64,000 bases of DNA from Bacteroidales bacterium. GTDB taxonomy: Bacteria > Bacteroidota > Bacteroidia > Bacteroidales > Marinilabiliaceae. The stretch is from NCBI GenBank assembly GCA_017960905.1, contig JAGCYH010000002.1, positions 1-64,000 of the forward strand. The letters are read 5' to 3'. Numbering within the stretch: position 1 is the first letter of the stretch; each line of letters opens with the position of its first letter. This document shows positions 1 through 7,859 of the stretch, one piece after another. The position numbers were made by a program, and so were the translations under genes. The notes under the pieces are model-generated. The model had not been told where the DNA came from, did not search any database, and saw only the letters and a program-made list of their open reading frames with translations.

Positions 1-666
1 TTCGACGAGGAGCAGGCCAAATACGCCGGCGTGACGCAGACATCGTACTGCAGCAGCGTGAACCTTGTGAACGTATCGGCCACCATAGGTATCCGATACC
101 GCATAGAGCGCAAGCCGAAACCGAAACCTGTTTACACGCCAGAACCCGAACCCGAACCACAGCCCGAGCCGGAGCCGCTGCCCGCGCCCATACAGAGCGA
201 GACGGCCATCGACCTGAAGCCCGCCGTGGCCGACATCATGCCTACCGACTATGTGTACGTGAACACCAGCGACGACATGTCGAAGCAGCTGAAACGCAAG
301 AAGGTGGGCGACCCGATAGGCACGCCAATACTCTTCGCCACCAACAGCGACAAGCTGCGCGGCGACAACTCGTTCTCGATCCTCGACACCGTTACGGTCT
401 TCCTGCGTGAGAACCCCGACGTGACGCGCATGCAGATATCGGCCCACACCGACGATGTGGGCACCGACGCCTACAACCTCGACCTCTCGAAGCGCCGCGC
501 CAAGACCGTTGTCGACTACATCATCGGCAAGGGCATCGACCCGAAACGCCTTGTAACCGTAGGTTACGGCGAGTCGCGACCGCTCAACAACAACGCCACA
601 CCCGAACAACGCGAGGTGAACCGCCGCGTTGAGTTTATGATTCTCGAAGTGGAAGATAAAGAGTAA
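1..666 (+). CDS. OmpA family outer-membrane protein, 3' part (5' end outside window)
   Basis: The reading frame is open from base 1, so the N-terminus lies upstream of the window. What remains is the end of a beta-barrel (final strand NLVNVSATIGIRYRI), a Pro-Glu rich linker (PEPEPEPQPEPEPLP) and a C-terminal OmpA-like peptidoglycan-binding domain. That domain carries the usual signatures: an SDKLRGDNSFSILD-type start, ISAHTDDVG, LSKRRAKTVVDYI, GYGESRPL and NRRVEFMI. Such proteins tether the outer membrane to peptidoglycan through the diaminopimelate-binding Asp and Arg of this domain. The GTG at base 31 is internal, not a start. The stop codon lies at the edge of an AGTAAAGAG-type simple repeat that leads into a palindromic repeat. 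Confidence 0.9.
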   Translation, partial: FDEEQAKYAGVTQTSYCSSVNLVNVSATIGIRYRIERKPKPKPVYTPEPEPEPQPEPEPLPAPIQSETAIDLKPAVADIMPTDYVYVNTSDDMSKQLKRKKVGDPIGTPILFATNSDKLRGDNSFSILDTVTVFLRENPDVTRMQISAHTDDVGTDAYNLDLSKRRAKTVVDYIIGKGIDPKRLVTVGYGESRPLNNNATPEQREVNRRVEFMILEVEDKE

Positions 667-673
667 AGAGTAG

Positions 674-714
674 AGACGCACGGCCGTGCGTCTGAATTAA
701 ACGGCCGTGCGTCT
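674..714. repeat. dispersed palindromic repeat, copy 1
   Basis: A perfect 20-nt palindrome (AGACGCACGGCCGTGCGTCT, 674-693) is followed after 7 nt by a second half unit (701-714). The same palindrome-plus-half layout recurs at 32261-32306, and degenerate palindromes occur at 32937-32956 and 48517-48536. All are intergenic. This copy starts 8 nt after the stop codon of the OmpA-type gene. Confidence 0.85.
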
Positions 715-778
715 CATAAATGATGAATGTAAATGATTAGAAACCAATTTTTTAACAAACAAATTTAATATTTTATCA

Positions 779-1285
779 ATGAAAAAATTATTATTAATGA
801 TGTGCTTTGCAGCATCGATGATGCTTGCAGCATGCGATGGCGGTTCGTCATCGAGCGACCTTCCGGTAAGTTCTGATCCGGCGGCAGAAAAAGCTCTCGA
901 CAAAACAGTTGACAAACCGGGTTTCTCATTCTCTTATCCGTCGGCGATACTCGCCGACGATGTTGATTACGGTGATTTGGGCGTACTTCTGTCGAAAGAC
1001 GAAGTTGACCTCGACGTAAAACCGATGTACTCTAGCGGTAACGTTCAGGAGGAAGTAGATAACCGCAAAGACATGATGAGTCGTGCCGAGCAAAATCCTG
1101 AGGCTCCGGTAGTTAAGGGTAACGCCTATGTTATCAAAGCCACTTCGCACGGCAAGACACAGTGGGCTTTCGGCATTGTAAAGACTGGCAGCCAAATATT
1201 CGCCACTTACTCGTATCCGGCCGGCGAAGCCAGCGAATACGAAAAGTATCTTGGTGCTATAATGAAGTCAGTTACAATAAAATAA
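779..1285 (+). CDS. small lipoprotein of unknown function
   Basis: 168 aa. A signal peptide of about 18 residues ends in the lipobox LAAC followed by Asp-Gly-Gly and a Ser-rich linker, so the mature protein should be lipid-anchored; Asp after the Cys may favour inner-membrane retention by E. coli rules, which are not established for this group. The rest (about residues 40-168) is a single soluble domain without a motif I recognise; it ends AGEASEYEKYLGAIMKSVTIK. The ATG at 779 is preceded by an AT-rich stretch and no clear Shine-Dalgarno, as usual in Bacteroidetes. The next 150 bp contain, in another frame, a protein tail fragment (see 1297-1440), so this gene may once have continued further or may have been joined to foreign sequence. 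Confidence 0.75.
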   Translation: MKKLLLMMCFAASMMLAACDGGSSSSDLPVSSDPAAEKALDKTVDKPGFSFSYPSAILADDVDYGDLGVLLSKDEVDLDVKPMYSSGNVQEEVDNRKDMMSRAEQNPEAPVVKGNAYVIKATSHGKTQWAFGIVKTGSQIFATYSYPAGEASEYEKYLGAIMKSVTIK

Positions 1286-1296
1286 CACAAGTTTCG

Positions 1297-1440
1297 CAAG
1301 TAGTACGTATCAAAAACACAACGCCTGAGAAACCCGGACAGAATAAAAAATCTGTCCGCAAAGTGCTCGAACAGAATGGTTTGTTCATTATCAAAGATAA
1401 TGTGAAATACAATCTGCAAGGCGTGAAAGTGGATTATTAA
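1297..1440 (+). pseudogene. orphan C-terminal tail fragment
   Basis: The frame that stops at 1440 reads ...KSVRKVLEQNGLFIIKDNVK and then YNLQGVKVDY. This matches the last residues of the secreted protein at 20422-21162 (QVRKVFENGKIIIIKDGVK, then YNMQGVKVIEN). There is no ATG, GTG or TTG between the stop of the upstream lipoprotein and this stretch, and it lies in a different frame from that gene. I read it as the remnant of a secreted protein whose N-terminal part was lost, or as a frameshifted former 3' end of the lipoprotein gene. The tail type is common in secreted proteins of Bacteroidales; its function is not established here. Confidence 0.55.
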
Positions 1441-1470
1441 GCATCGAAGACACAGGCAAAATACAACACA

Positions 1471-1502
1471 AGAGGCCACCCCGTTGGGGCGGCCTCTTTT
1501 TA
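1471..1502 (+). terminator. intrinsic terminator
   Basis: A 7-bp stem AGAGGCC/GGCCTCT with an inner CCCC/GGGG helix is followed by a T run. It ends the transcript of the lipoprotein gene and tail remnant and sits about 50 bp before the DUF5063 promoter. Confidence 0.85.
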
Positions 1503-1554
1503 TATGCGGTTATTAGGAAAAAAGATAAAATATGTACTTTTCCCATTAATTTTG

Positions 1555-1562
1555 TACCTTTG
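1555..1562 (+). promoter_or_regulatory. promoter -7 box for the DUF5063 gene
   Basis: TACCTTTG matches the Bacteroidetes -7 consensus TAnnTTTG. It shows that the in-frame TTG inside it (1560) cannot be the translation start; the ATG at 1587 lies about 20 nt after the expected transcription start. No good -33 TTG is visible at the usual spacing. Confidence 0.6.
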
Positions 1563-1586
1563 GCATCGCTTTTTAAAAAGAAAGAA

Positions 1587-2153
1587 ATGGCGGATAACAA
1601 GGTCATATATTCTAAAGACGTAGTGGAGTTCACCACGGTGGCGTACGAATACTGCACCTTTGCAGAGAACACTGCAAAGTACAGTAAATCAGACTTTTTG
1701 AAGGTGGCATCGAAGATGCTGCCTCTGCTTTATGTCAAAGTGTCGCTGCTGCCGCGGGTAGAGCCCGAACTCGACGATGTGCTCGAAGATTTTGTCGATG
1801 AGTTCACTTATGAGCAGATTCGCTCGGCCATACGCGCTAAAATAACGCGCCACGACGACTATCTCGAGGTGTTCAAAGACGACATGCACTTGAGCGAAGT
1901 GCCCATCGATGCGCAGATTTCGGAAGATATGGCCGACATTTACCAAGACCTCAAAAACTATTGCGAGCGCTATCGTATGGGCATCGACGAGATATCGCAC
2001 GACGCGTTGGCTGAGGTTACCGAAAATTTTGAACGTTATTGGGGACAGCGCCTGTGCAATGCGCTTCGCGCATTGCACGCGGCACTCTATTCGGGCGACG
2101 ACCTGTCGGACGAAAAGCCTGTCGCCGACGATGATAATACACCTGCACAGTGA
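1587..2153 (+). CDS. DUF5063 domain-containing protein
   Basis: 188 aa from the ATG at 1587, chosen because the upstream in-frame TTG lies in the promoter box. It is a soluble, acidic, mostly helical protein (VYSKDVVEFTTVAYEYCTF ... FERYWGQRLCNALRALHAALY) matching what I remember of DUF5063, a Bacteroidales family of unknown function. The C-terminus is a disordered acidic tail. Its stop codon overlaps the GTG start of the exonuclease gene (GTGA, 2150-2153), so the two are translationally coupled; in this order the pair is likely one operon with rlmI and folC. No catalytic motif is visible. The family call rests on recall only. Confidence 0.7.
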   Translation: MADNKVIYSKDVVEFTTVAYEYCTFAENTAKYSKSDFLKVASKMLPLLYVKVSLLPRVEPELDDVLEDFVDEFTYEQIRSAIRAKITRHDDYLEVFKDDMHLSEVPIDAQISEDMADIYQDLKNYCERYRMGIDEISHDALAEVTENFERYWGQRLCNALRALHAALYSGDDLSDEKPVADDDNTPAQ

Positions 2154-2779
2154 TTCACCGACTTACAAAAGAAGAGATAGAGCAGTTGCCGCTCGTGCAG
2201 TTCAACGACCGTATAGTGCTGGTCGATACAGCCGACAAACTCGACAGGGCGATAGCCGAGATGCGTCAGGAACGCATCTTGGGCTTCGACACCGAGACGC
2301 GACCCTCGTTCAAGCGCGGGGTGACGTACGGAACGGCGCTGCTGCAACTTGCCACGCCGTTTGCGGCGTGGCTGATCCGTGTCGGACAGTTGGGCGTAAA
2401 TGCCTCTCTTGCAGAACTTTTGGCCGATGAGTCGATACTGAAAGTGGGCGTCGCCATACGCGACGACATAAAGGGACTGCAACGCTGCCGGAGATTTGTG
2501 CCGGGCAACTTCATCGACTTGCAGGACTTGGCCCGCGATGCCGGTTACGAGGACTTCAGCCTGAAGAAAATGGCCGCGCACGTCATGGGCGTGCGCATCA
2601 GTAAGCGCCAGCGCCTCAGCAACTGGGAAGCGCCCACGCTCACGCAGGCGCAGCAACGCTACGCCGCCACCGACGCGTGGGTCTCGCTGATGATTTACAA
2701 GGGTATGATGAACGGAATCAAAGAACACGACAGAGTAAGAGAGATTTTGAGCCGAATGGCTCAAAATGAAACAGAATAA
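2150..2779 (+). CDS. 3'-5' exonuclease domain protein (RNase D/DEDDy type)
   Basis: 209 aa with the DEDDy exonuclease fold: ExoI FDTET (Asp and Glu metal ligands), ExoII around VGVAIRDDIKGL, and ExoIII YAATDAWVSLMIY, where the Tyr and Asp four residues apart define the DEDDy subgroup. It lacks the HRDC domains of RNase D, so it is a single-domain enzyme. Substrate (RNA or DNA) cannot be told from sequence. The GTG start overlaps the stop of the DUF5063 gene; an ATG start is not available nearby. The gene is followed by rlmI after 30 bp. Confidence 0.85.
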   Translation: MIHRLTKEEIEQLPLVQFNDRIVLVDTADKLDRAIAEMRQERILGFDTETRPSFKRGVTYGTALLQLATPFAAWLIRVGQLGVNASLAELLADESILKVGVAIRDDIKGLQRCRRFVPGNFIDLQDLARDAGYEDFSLKKMAAHVMGVRISKRQRLSNWEAPTLTQAQQRYAATDAWVSLMIYKGMMNGIKEHDRVREILSRMAQNETE

Positions 2780-2809
2780 GAGTGATAAATATTTCATTAT
2801 CAATATATT

Positions 2810-3994
2810 ATGCCAGTAAAAATAATATTGAAAAGAGGCAAGGAACAGAGCCTTCTGCGTTTTCACCCATGGATTTTTTCGGGCGCTATAGCCAAGATTT
2901 GCGGAAAAATTGACGAGGGCGATATTGCTGAAGTTGTCGATAGCGAAGGCAACTTCTTGGCTGTCGGACATTATCAGATAGGTTCGATAGCTGTCAGAGT
3001 GCTTTCGTTTGTGCCGCGTGAAATAAACCAAGAGTTTTATACAGAGCGAATTACAATTGCTTACGCAATGCGCCGTCAGATAGGGCTCACCGACAACGAG
3101 CAGACCAATGCCTACCGTCTTGTGCATGGCGAAGGCGACGGGCTACCGGGTTTAGTGATAGATATTTACGACGGCGTAGCCGTCGTGCAGATGCACTCGG
3201 TGGGCATGTATCAGGACCGCAAATATATTGAAACTGCGCTCATCGAAGTGATGGGCGCGAGTCTGAAGGCCATTTACAACAAGAGCGAGGGCACGCTGCC
3301 GTTCAAGGCCGGCCTCAACCCAACGAACAGCTACGTTTTCGGCACAGCCCCCGAAATCAAGGTTGCTCGCGAAAACGGCTTGCTCTTTTATCCCGATTGG
3401 GAAAAAGGGCAGAAGACCGGTTTCTTTGTCGACCAACGCGAAAACCGCGCTCTGATAGAGCGTTACAGCAAAGGGCGCAACGTCCTGAATATGTTCTGCT
3501 ACACTGGCGGATTCTCGTTTTACGCTATGCGCGGCGGTGCCAATATGGTTCATTCGGTCGATAGCTCAGAACGAGCTATCGAACTGACAAAGAGCAATGT
3601 AGAACTCAATTTTCCGAACGACCCGCGCCATCAGGCCACAGCTATGGACGCGTTCAAATTCATGCAGGAAACCACGCAGAAATTCGACCTCATAGTGCTC
3701 GACCCACCGGCTTTCGCAAAGCATCTCAACGTTCTGAACAATGCCCTGAAAGGTTACAGACGCCTGAATACCAAGGCTTTGGAAATGATTGAGCCGGGCG
3801 GAATACTGTTCACATTCTCATGTTCGCAGGTTGTGTCGAAAGAGGTGTTCCGTACTATGGTGTTCTCTTCGGCAGCCAAAGCCTGCCGAAACGTACGCAT
3901 TCTGCATCAGCTCACGCAGCCTGCCGACCACCCGATAAACATATATCACCCTGAAGGTGAGTATCTTAAGGGTTTGGTGCTTTATGTAGAATAA
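2810..3994 (+). CDS. rlmI: 23S rRNA m5C methyltransferase, RlmI family
   Basis: 394 aa, the usual length. An N-terminal PUA-type RNA-binding domain (about residues 1-75, with HPWIFSGAI) is followed by an EEHEE-like middle region and a Rossmann-fold SAM-binding domain: motif I NMFCYTGGFSF (227-237), acidic loop SVDSSERAIE, motif IV DPPAFAKH (298-305) and motif VI FSCSQ with the catalytic Cys338. E. coli RlmI methylates C1962 of 23S rRNA; that target is inferred for this homologue. It lies 28 bp before folC on the same strand. Confidence 0.9.
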   Translation: MPVKIILKRGKEQSLLRFHPWIFSGAIAKICGKIDEGDIAEVVDSEGNFLAVGHYQIGSIAVRVLSFVPREINQEFYTERITIAYAMRRQIGLTDNEQTNAYRLVHGEGDGLPGLVIDIYDGVAVVQMHSVGMYQDRKYIETALIEVMGASLKAIYNKSEGTLPFKAGLNPTNSYVFGTAPEIKVARENGLLFYPDWEKGQKTGFFVDQRENRALIERYSKGRNVLNMFCYTGGFSFYAMRGGANMVHSVDSSERAIELTKSNVELNFPNDPRHQATAMDAFKFMQETTQKFDLIVLDPPAFAKHLNVLNNALKGYRRLNTKALEMIEPGGILFTFSCSQVVSKEVFRTMVFSSAAKACRNVRILHQLTQPADHPINIYHPEGEYLKGLVLYVE

Positions 3995-4022
3995 CCTGTT
4001 TCAAGCATCTAAAAGGCATACA

Positions 4023-5312
4023 ATGAATTACGACGAGACGATAGAGTTTTTGTATAATCAATTTCCTGAATATCAGAAAGTTGGCAATGCGGCATATAAA
4101 CCCGGACTTGGCAACATCGTCGGTTTCGACGAGTATCTTGGCCATCCGCATACGAGCTACAAGTGCATTCATGTGGCGGGCACCAATGGCAAAGGCTCTG
4201 TGTCGCATTCGCTTGCAGCGGTGCTGCAAGCCAACGGATACAAAGTCGGGCTCTACACGTCGCCGCATCTGAAGAATTTTACCGAACGCATTCGTGTTGA
4301 CGGTCAGGAAGTTACGCGCGATTTTGTATGTCAGTTCGTCGAACGCAACTTCGATTATCTCCGCCAGCATTCGCTGTCGTTTTTTGAGGTGACCACGGGT
4401 ATGGCATTTGAATATTTCAAATGCCAAAATGTTGATTATGCGGTGTTTGAGGTTGGTTTGGGCGGTCGCCTCGACAGCACCAACGTCATCACACCAGTGC
4501 TCTCTGTGATTACGAACATAGGCCTCGACCATACAGCGATGCTCGGCAACACGCTTGCAGAGATTGCAGGCGAAAAAGGCGGCATAATAAAGCCGCAGGT
4601 GCCCGTTGTCGTTGGCGAACGCGACGCTGAGACAGATACGGTTTTTGAGCGAATAGCTCAAAAACAAAATGCCGAGATATGGTTCGCACCGGATTATTTT
4701 TCTGTTGTAGAATCTGTTGAAAATGAAGAATTTACGCAATTTAAAATAGTTGACAAAAACGGTAATCGTTCCGCAGTCCGTTATTCGCTGACGGGGTTGT
4801 GCCAGCAGAAGAATGTGGTTACGGTGCTCACGTGTGTCGAGGCGTTGCGCAAGGCCGGCGTACTGCTGCGCGATGCCGATGTGGCCGACGGTTTGCGCAA
4901 TGTGCAGAGCCTTACCAAACTCGTCGGGCGTTGGCAAAAAATTGCATCGGACCCGACGGTGATAATCGACACGGGCCACAACGCGCACGCCTTGCGCTAT
5001 GTGGCCGAACAGTTGAGGCAGTGTGCCGCGCGATATGAAGCCGTGCATATTGTTTGGGGCATGTCGAGCGACAAGCACCCCGAAAATGTTTTGCGGCTTT
5101 TGCCGCAAAACGCGCATTATTACTTCACGCAGGCCGATACGCACCGCGCTGTGCCCGCCGATGATTTGTGCGCCATAGGTAACAGCCTTGGAATGGATTG
5201 CCGCGCATTTGCCTCTGTGCGAGAGGCTTACGATGCGGCGCGCCGTTCGGCGACGCTGCGCGATATGATACTTGTGGGCGGAAGTAATTTTGTGGTAGCC
5301 GAGATTTTGTAA
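4023..5312 (+). CDS. folC: bifunctional folylpolyglutamate / dihydrofolate synthase
   Basis: 429 aa, Mur-ligase family. The P-loop is HVAGTNGKGSVSH (residues 50-62), followed by TSPHLKNFTERI, the switch EVGLGGRLDSTN and the C-terminal IIDTGHNAHALRY that corresponds to the family DGAHNP motif. It catalyses ATP-dependent addition of glutamate to dihydropteroate and folates in the cytosol. The ATG at 4023 follows rlmI by 28 bp. It is the last protein gene of the cluster, followed by a new promoter and the tRNA-Val genes. Confidence 0.95.
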   Translation: MNYDETIEFLYNQFPEYQKVGNAAYKPGLGNIVGFDEYLGHPHTSYKCIHVAGTNGKGSVSHSLAAVLQANGYKVGLYTSPHLKNFTERIRVDGQEVTRDFVCQFVERNFDYLRQHSLSFFEVTTGMAFEYFKCQNVDYAVFEVGLGGRLDSTNVITPVLSVITNIGLDHTAMLGNTLAEIAGEKGGIIKPQVPVVVGERDAETDTVFERIAQKQNAEIWFAPDYFSVVESVENEEFTQFKIVDKNGNRSAVRYSLTGLCQQKNVVTVLTCVEALRKAGVLLRDADVADGLRNVQSLTKLVGRWQKIASDPTVIIDTGHNAHALRYVAEQLRQCAARYEAVHIVWGMSSDKHPENVLRLLPQNAHYYFTQADTHRAVPADDLCAIGNSLGMDCRAFASVREAYDAARRSATLRDMILVGGSNFVVAEIL

Positions 5313-5393
5313 AAAACGTTCGGTGTAAATAATTGATAATAAACCAATAAAAGCGTGTGCGCAAATATTTGATGTGAAAAAGGTCAAAAACAT

Positions 5394-5423
5394 TTGCAGA
5401 TTAAAAAAGTTGAAGTAACTTTG
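5394..5423 (+). promoter_or_regulatory. promoter of the tRNA-Val array
   Basis: TTG at 5394-5396, a 19-bp spacer and TAACTTTG at 5416-5423 match the Bacteroidetes sigma-ABfr consensus. The expected start is near 5430, about 25 nt before the first tRNA. Confidence 0.8.
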
Positions 5424-5454
5424 CAACGCTTTTCCGAAAAGGGAAACAGACTAA

Positions 5455-5529
5455 GGGCGCTTAGCTCAGCTGGTTCAGAGCATCTGCCTTACAAGCAGAG
5501 GGTCGGGGGTTCGAATCCCTCAGCGCCCA
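5455..5529 (+). tRNA. tRNA-Val (anticodon TAC), copy 1
   Basis: Cloverleaf: acceptor stem GGGCGCT/AGCGCCC, D-arm AGCTCAGCTGGTTCAGAGC, anticodon stem TCTGC/GCAGA with loop CTTACAA giving anticodon TAC, and T-loop GTTCGAATC. This is the only one of the three copies with CCA encoded after the discriminator A (5530-5532). The sequence is identical to copies 2 and 3. Confidence 0.97.
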
Positions 5530-5553
5530 CCACTTAGTCGAAGTCAGCATTTA

Positions 5554-5628
5554 GGGCGCTTAGCTCAGCTGGTTCAGAGCATCTGCCTTACAAGCAGAGG
5601 GTCGGGGGTTCGAATCCCTCAGCGCCCA
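5554..5628 (+). tRNA. tRNA-Val (anticodon TAC), copy 2
   Basis: Identical to copy 1 over all 75 nt; no encoded CCA. The 24-nt spacer to copy 1 is unrelated in sequence to the spacer between copies 2 and 3, so only the gene bodies are conserved. Confidence 0.97.
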
Positions 5629-5670
5629 CTCTAAAACTGACCGACTAACGATACATACAGGAACAACTTC

Positions 5671-5745
5671 GGGCGCTTAGCTCAGCTGGTTCAGAGCATC
5701 TGCCTTACAAGCAGAGGGTCGGGGGTTCGAATCCCTCAGCGCCCA
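5671..5745 (+). tRNA. tRNA-Val (anticodon TAC), copy 3
   Basis: Identical to copies 1 and 2; no encoded CCA. It is followed 12 nt later by an intrinsic terminator that ends the tri-cistronic tRNA transcript. Confidence 0.97.
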
Positions 5746-5757
5746 CACCGAAAATAA

Positions 5758-5782
5758 GACCTCTCGATTGAGAGGTCTTTTT
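5758..5782 (+). terminator. terminator of the tRNA array (probably bidirectional)
   Basis: Stem GACCTCTC/GAGAGGTC with a GATT loop, followed by a T run. An A-rich flank on the other side makes it usable also by the convergent cysteine synthase operon. Confidence 0.85.
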
Positions 5783-5805
5783 GTGTTGTATCGTAAAGTC
5801 TGGTA

Positions 5806-6711
5806 TCAGTCGTTGAATTGGTCGAACATCTTGGTACTCAGATATTTCTCGGCTCTGTCGGGGAAGACGACGACGATGTTGCCGCGGTCGATTTTCTCGG
5901 CGGTCTTCAGAGCGGCGAGCATGGCAGCGCCGCTGCTCATGCCCGCGAAAATGCCTTCGTTGACAATTATTTTCCGTGCCATGTCGATGGCCTCTTCGCT
6001 CTCGACCATTATCTGTATGTCGATGCGCGACGGGTCGTAAATGGCTGGTACAATGGCCTCTTCCATGTTTTTCAGACCCTGGATGTAGTGCCCTTTTATC
6101 GGGTGCGCGCACACCACTTTGATGTCGGGCTTGTGTTGTTTCAGAAACTTCGAAATGCCCATTATAGTCCCCGATGTGCCGAGAGCGCACACGAGATAGT
6201 CTATTTCGCCGTTTGTCTGGTTCCAAATCTCGGTGGCTGTGCCTTCGTAGTGCGCCTGATAGTTGGCGGCGTTGGAGAACTGGTCGGGCATGAAGTATTT
6301 GTCGGGGTTGGCGTCGACGAGTTTATGCGCCATACGAATGGCACCGTCGGTGCCTTCGTTGGCGGGCGTAAGTATCACCTTGCCACCGTATGAGCGTATT
6401 ATTTTCCGCCGTTCGATTGATACGGCGGAACTCATTACTATTTCCACTTTGTAGCCTTTGACTATTCCGGCAATGGCCAGTCCGATGCCGGTGTTGCCCG
6501 ATGTAGGCTCTATAATTGTCTTACCTTTAGTCAGTTTGCCCTCTTTTTCGGCCTGCTCGACCATCTGAATGGCGATGCGGTCTTTGATGCTGCCGGTAGG
6601 ATTGAACCCTTCGATTTTGGCGAAGATGTTAATTCCGGGCTTCTTGCACAAGTTGTTGATGCGTACAAGCGGCGTGTTGCCAATGGCTTCGAGTATGTTG
6701 TTGCAAATCAT
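5806..6711 (-). CDS. cysK: cysteine synthase (O-acetylserine sulfhydrylase) family protein
   Basis: 301 aa from the ATG at 6711; the longer open frame upstream overlaps prfA and is not coding. PLP enzyme of the beta family: NPTGSIKDR carries the Schiff-base Lys43, PTSGNTG (69-75) the substrate/PLP-binding loop, and the glycine loop ALGTSGTIMG the phosphate site. It should make L-cysteine from O-acetylserine and sulfide. In place of the usual CysK tail it has HPIKGHYIQGLKNMEEAIVP, a variant I associate with Bacteroidetes and CysM-like enzymes, so substrate preference is uncertain. It is 14 bp downstream of prfA in a purM-prfA-cys operon. Confidence 0.85.
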   Translation of the reverse strand: MICNNILEAIGNTPLVRINNLCKKPGINIFAKIEGFNPTGSIKDRIAIQMVEQAEKEGKLTKGKTIIEPTSGNTGIGLAIAGIVKGYKVEIVMSSAVSIERRKIIRSYGGKVILTPANEGTDGAIRMAHKLVDANPDKYFMPDQFSNAANYQAHYEGTATEIWNQTNGEIDYLVCALGTSGTIMGISKFLKQHKPDIKVVCAHPIKGHYIQGLKNMEEAIVPAIYDPSRIDIQIMVESEEAIDMARKIIVNEGIFAGMSSGAAMLAALKTAEKIDRGNIVVVFPDRAEKYLSTKMFDQFND

Positions 6712-6725
6712 TGTTCTACAATATG

Positions 6726-7835
6726 TTAAAACTCGCTTTCTTTCATTCGTTCGGCGTTCTCGGCCACTATCAGATGGTCGATACAGTCTTGTATGTCGCC
6801 GTCCATGAAGGCTGCGAGGTTGTAAATGGTGTAGTTGATGCGATGGTCGGTGATTCGCCCTTGCGGATAGTTGTAGGTGCGGATTTTCGCCGAGCGGTCG
6901 CCCGTCGAAACCATTGTCTTGCGTTTCGACGCAATGTCGTCGATATACTTCTGATGCTCTTTGTCGTAAATGAATGTGCGCAAGCGACTTAGCGCGCGCT
7001 CTTTGTTCTTTGGCTGGTCGCGCGTCTCGGTACATTCAATGAGTATCTCCTCTACAACGCCTGTATTCGGGTTCTTCCAGTTGTAGCGCAAGCGTACGCC
7101 CGACTCAACCTTGTTGACGTTCTGTCCGCCGGCGCCGCTGGAGCGGAATGTGTCCCATTTTATCTCGCCTTCGTTAATCACTACATCGAACTCTTCGGCT
7201 TCGGGCAGCACAGCTACCGAAGCCGCCGACGTGTGTACGCGGCCTTGTGTCTCGGTTGCGGGCACACGCTGTACGCGGTGCACGCCCGATTCGTATTTCA
7301 ACGTGCCATATACCTTTTCGCCTGACACAGAGCATATTATCTCTTTGTAGCCACCGGCTGCTCCTTCGGAACAGCTCGAGACGGTAAGGTTCCAGCCTTT
7401 CTGCTCGCAGTATTTTGAGTACATGCGGAACAGGTCGCCAGCGAAGATGGCAGCTTCGTCGCCGCCCGTGCCGCCGCGTATCTCGAGTATGGCGTTGCGG
7501 TCGTCTTGCGGGTCGGCCGGAATGAGCAGGAGTTTGATCTCCTCTTCGAGTTTCGGAATCTGAGCCTCGCAGGCGTTGGCTTCTTCGCGCGCCATCTCTT
7601 TCATGTCGGGGTCGCTCTCGGTTGCCAGAATGTTTTTCGCCTCTTCCAATCCGTTGAGGCATTTGACGTATTCGGCACGTACAGCCAATATCTCGCCAAG
7701 GTCTTTGTATTCTTTCGAAAGCTTGACGTATCTCTTCTGGTCGGCAATGACGTTAGGGTCGGTAATCAAAGTCGATACCTCTTCGTACCGCGACATAAGT
7801 CCGTCGAGCTTTTGTAAAATCGTATTTTCTGTCAT
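6726..7835 (-). CDS. prfA: peptide chain release factor 1
   Basis: 369 aa. The GGQ motif that triggers peptidyl-tRNA hydrolysis is at 236-238 (SSGAGGQNVNKVES) and the codon-recognition tripeptide PAT at 192-194 (RVPATETQGR) identifies RF1 (UAA/UAG) rather than RF2. The N-terminal domain is a charged helical bundle. It lies between purM (24 bp upstream) and cysK (14 bp downstream). Confidence 0.97.
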   Translation of the reverse strand: MTENTILQKLDGLMSRYEEVSTLITDPNVIADQKRYVKLSKEYKDLGEILAVRAEYVKCLNGLEEAKNILATESDPDMKEMAREEANACEAQIPKLEEEIKLLLIPADPQDDRNAILEIRGGTGGDEAAIFAGDLFRMYSKYCEQKGWNLTVSSCSEGAAGGYKEIICSVSGEKVYGTLKYESGVHRVQRVPATETQGRVHTSAASVAVLPEAEEFDVVINEGEIKWDTFRSSGAGGQNVNKVESGVRLRYNWKNPNTGVVEEILIECTETRDQPKNKERALSRLRTFIYDKEHQKYIDDIASKRKTMVSTGDRSAKIRTYNYPQGRITDHRINYTIYNLAAFMDGDIQDCIDHLIVAENAERMKESEF

Positions 7836-7859
7836 ATCTGCATTTTTCGGACTGCAAAA

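Noticed and set aside
3966..5426. 486-codon open frame on the minus strand
   Set aside because: Antisense of folC; runs into the tRNA promoter.
6712..7035. N-terminal extension of cysteine synthase
   Set aside because: The open frame upstream of 6711 overlaps the end of prfA; the family N-terminus starts at the ATG at 6711.
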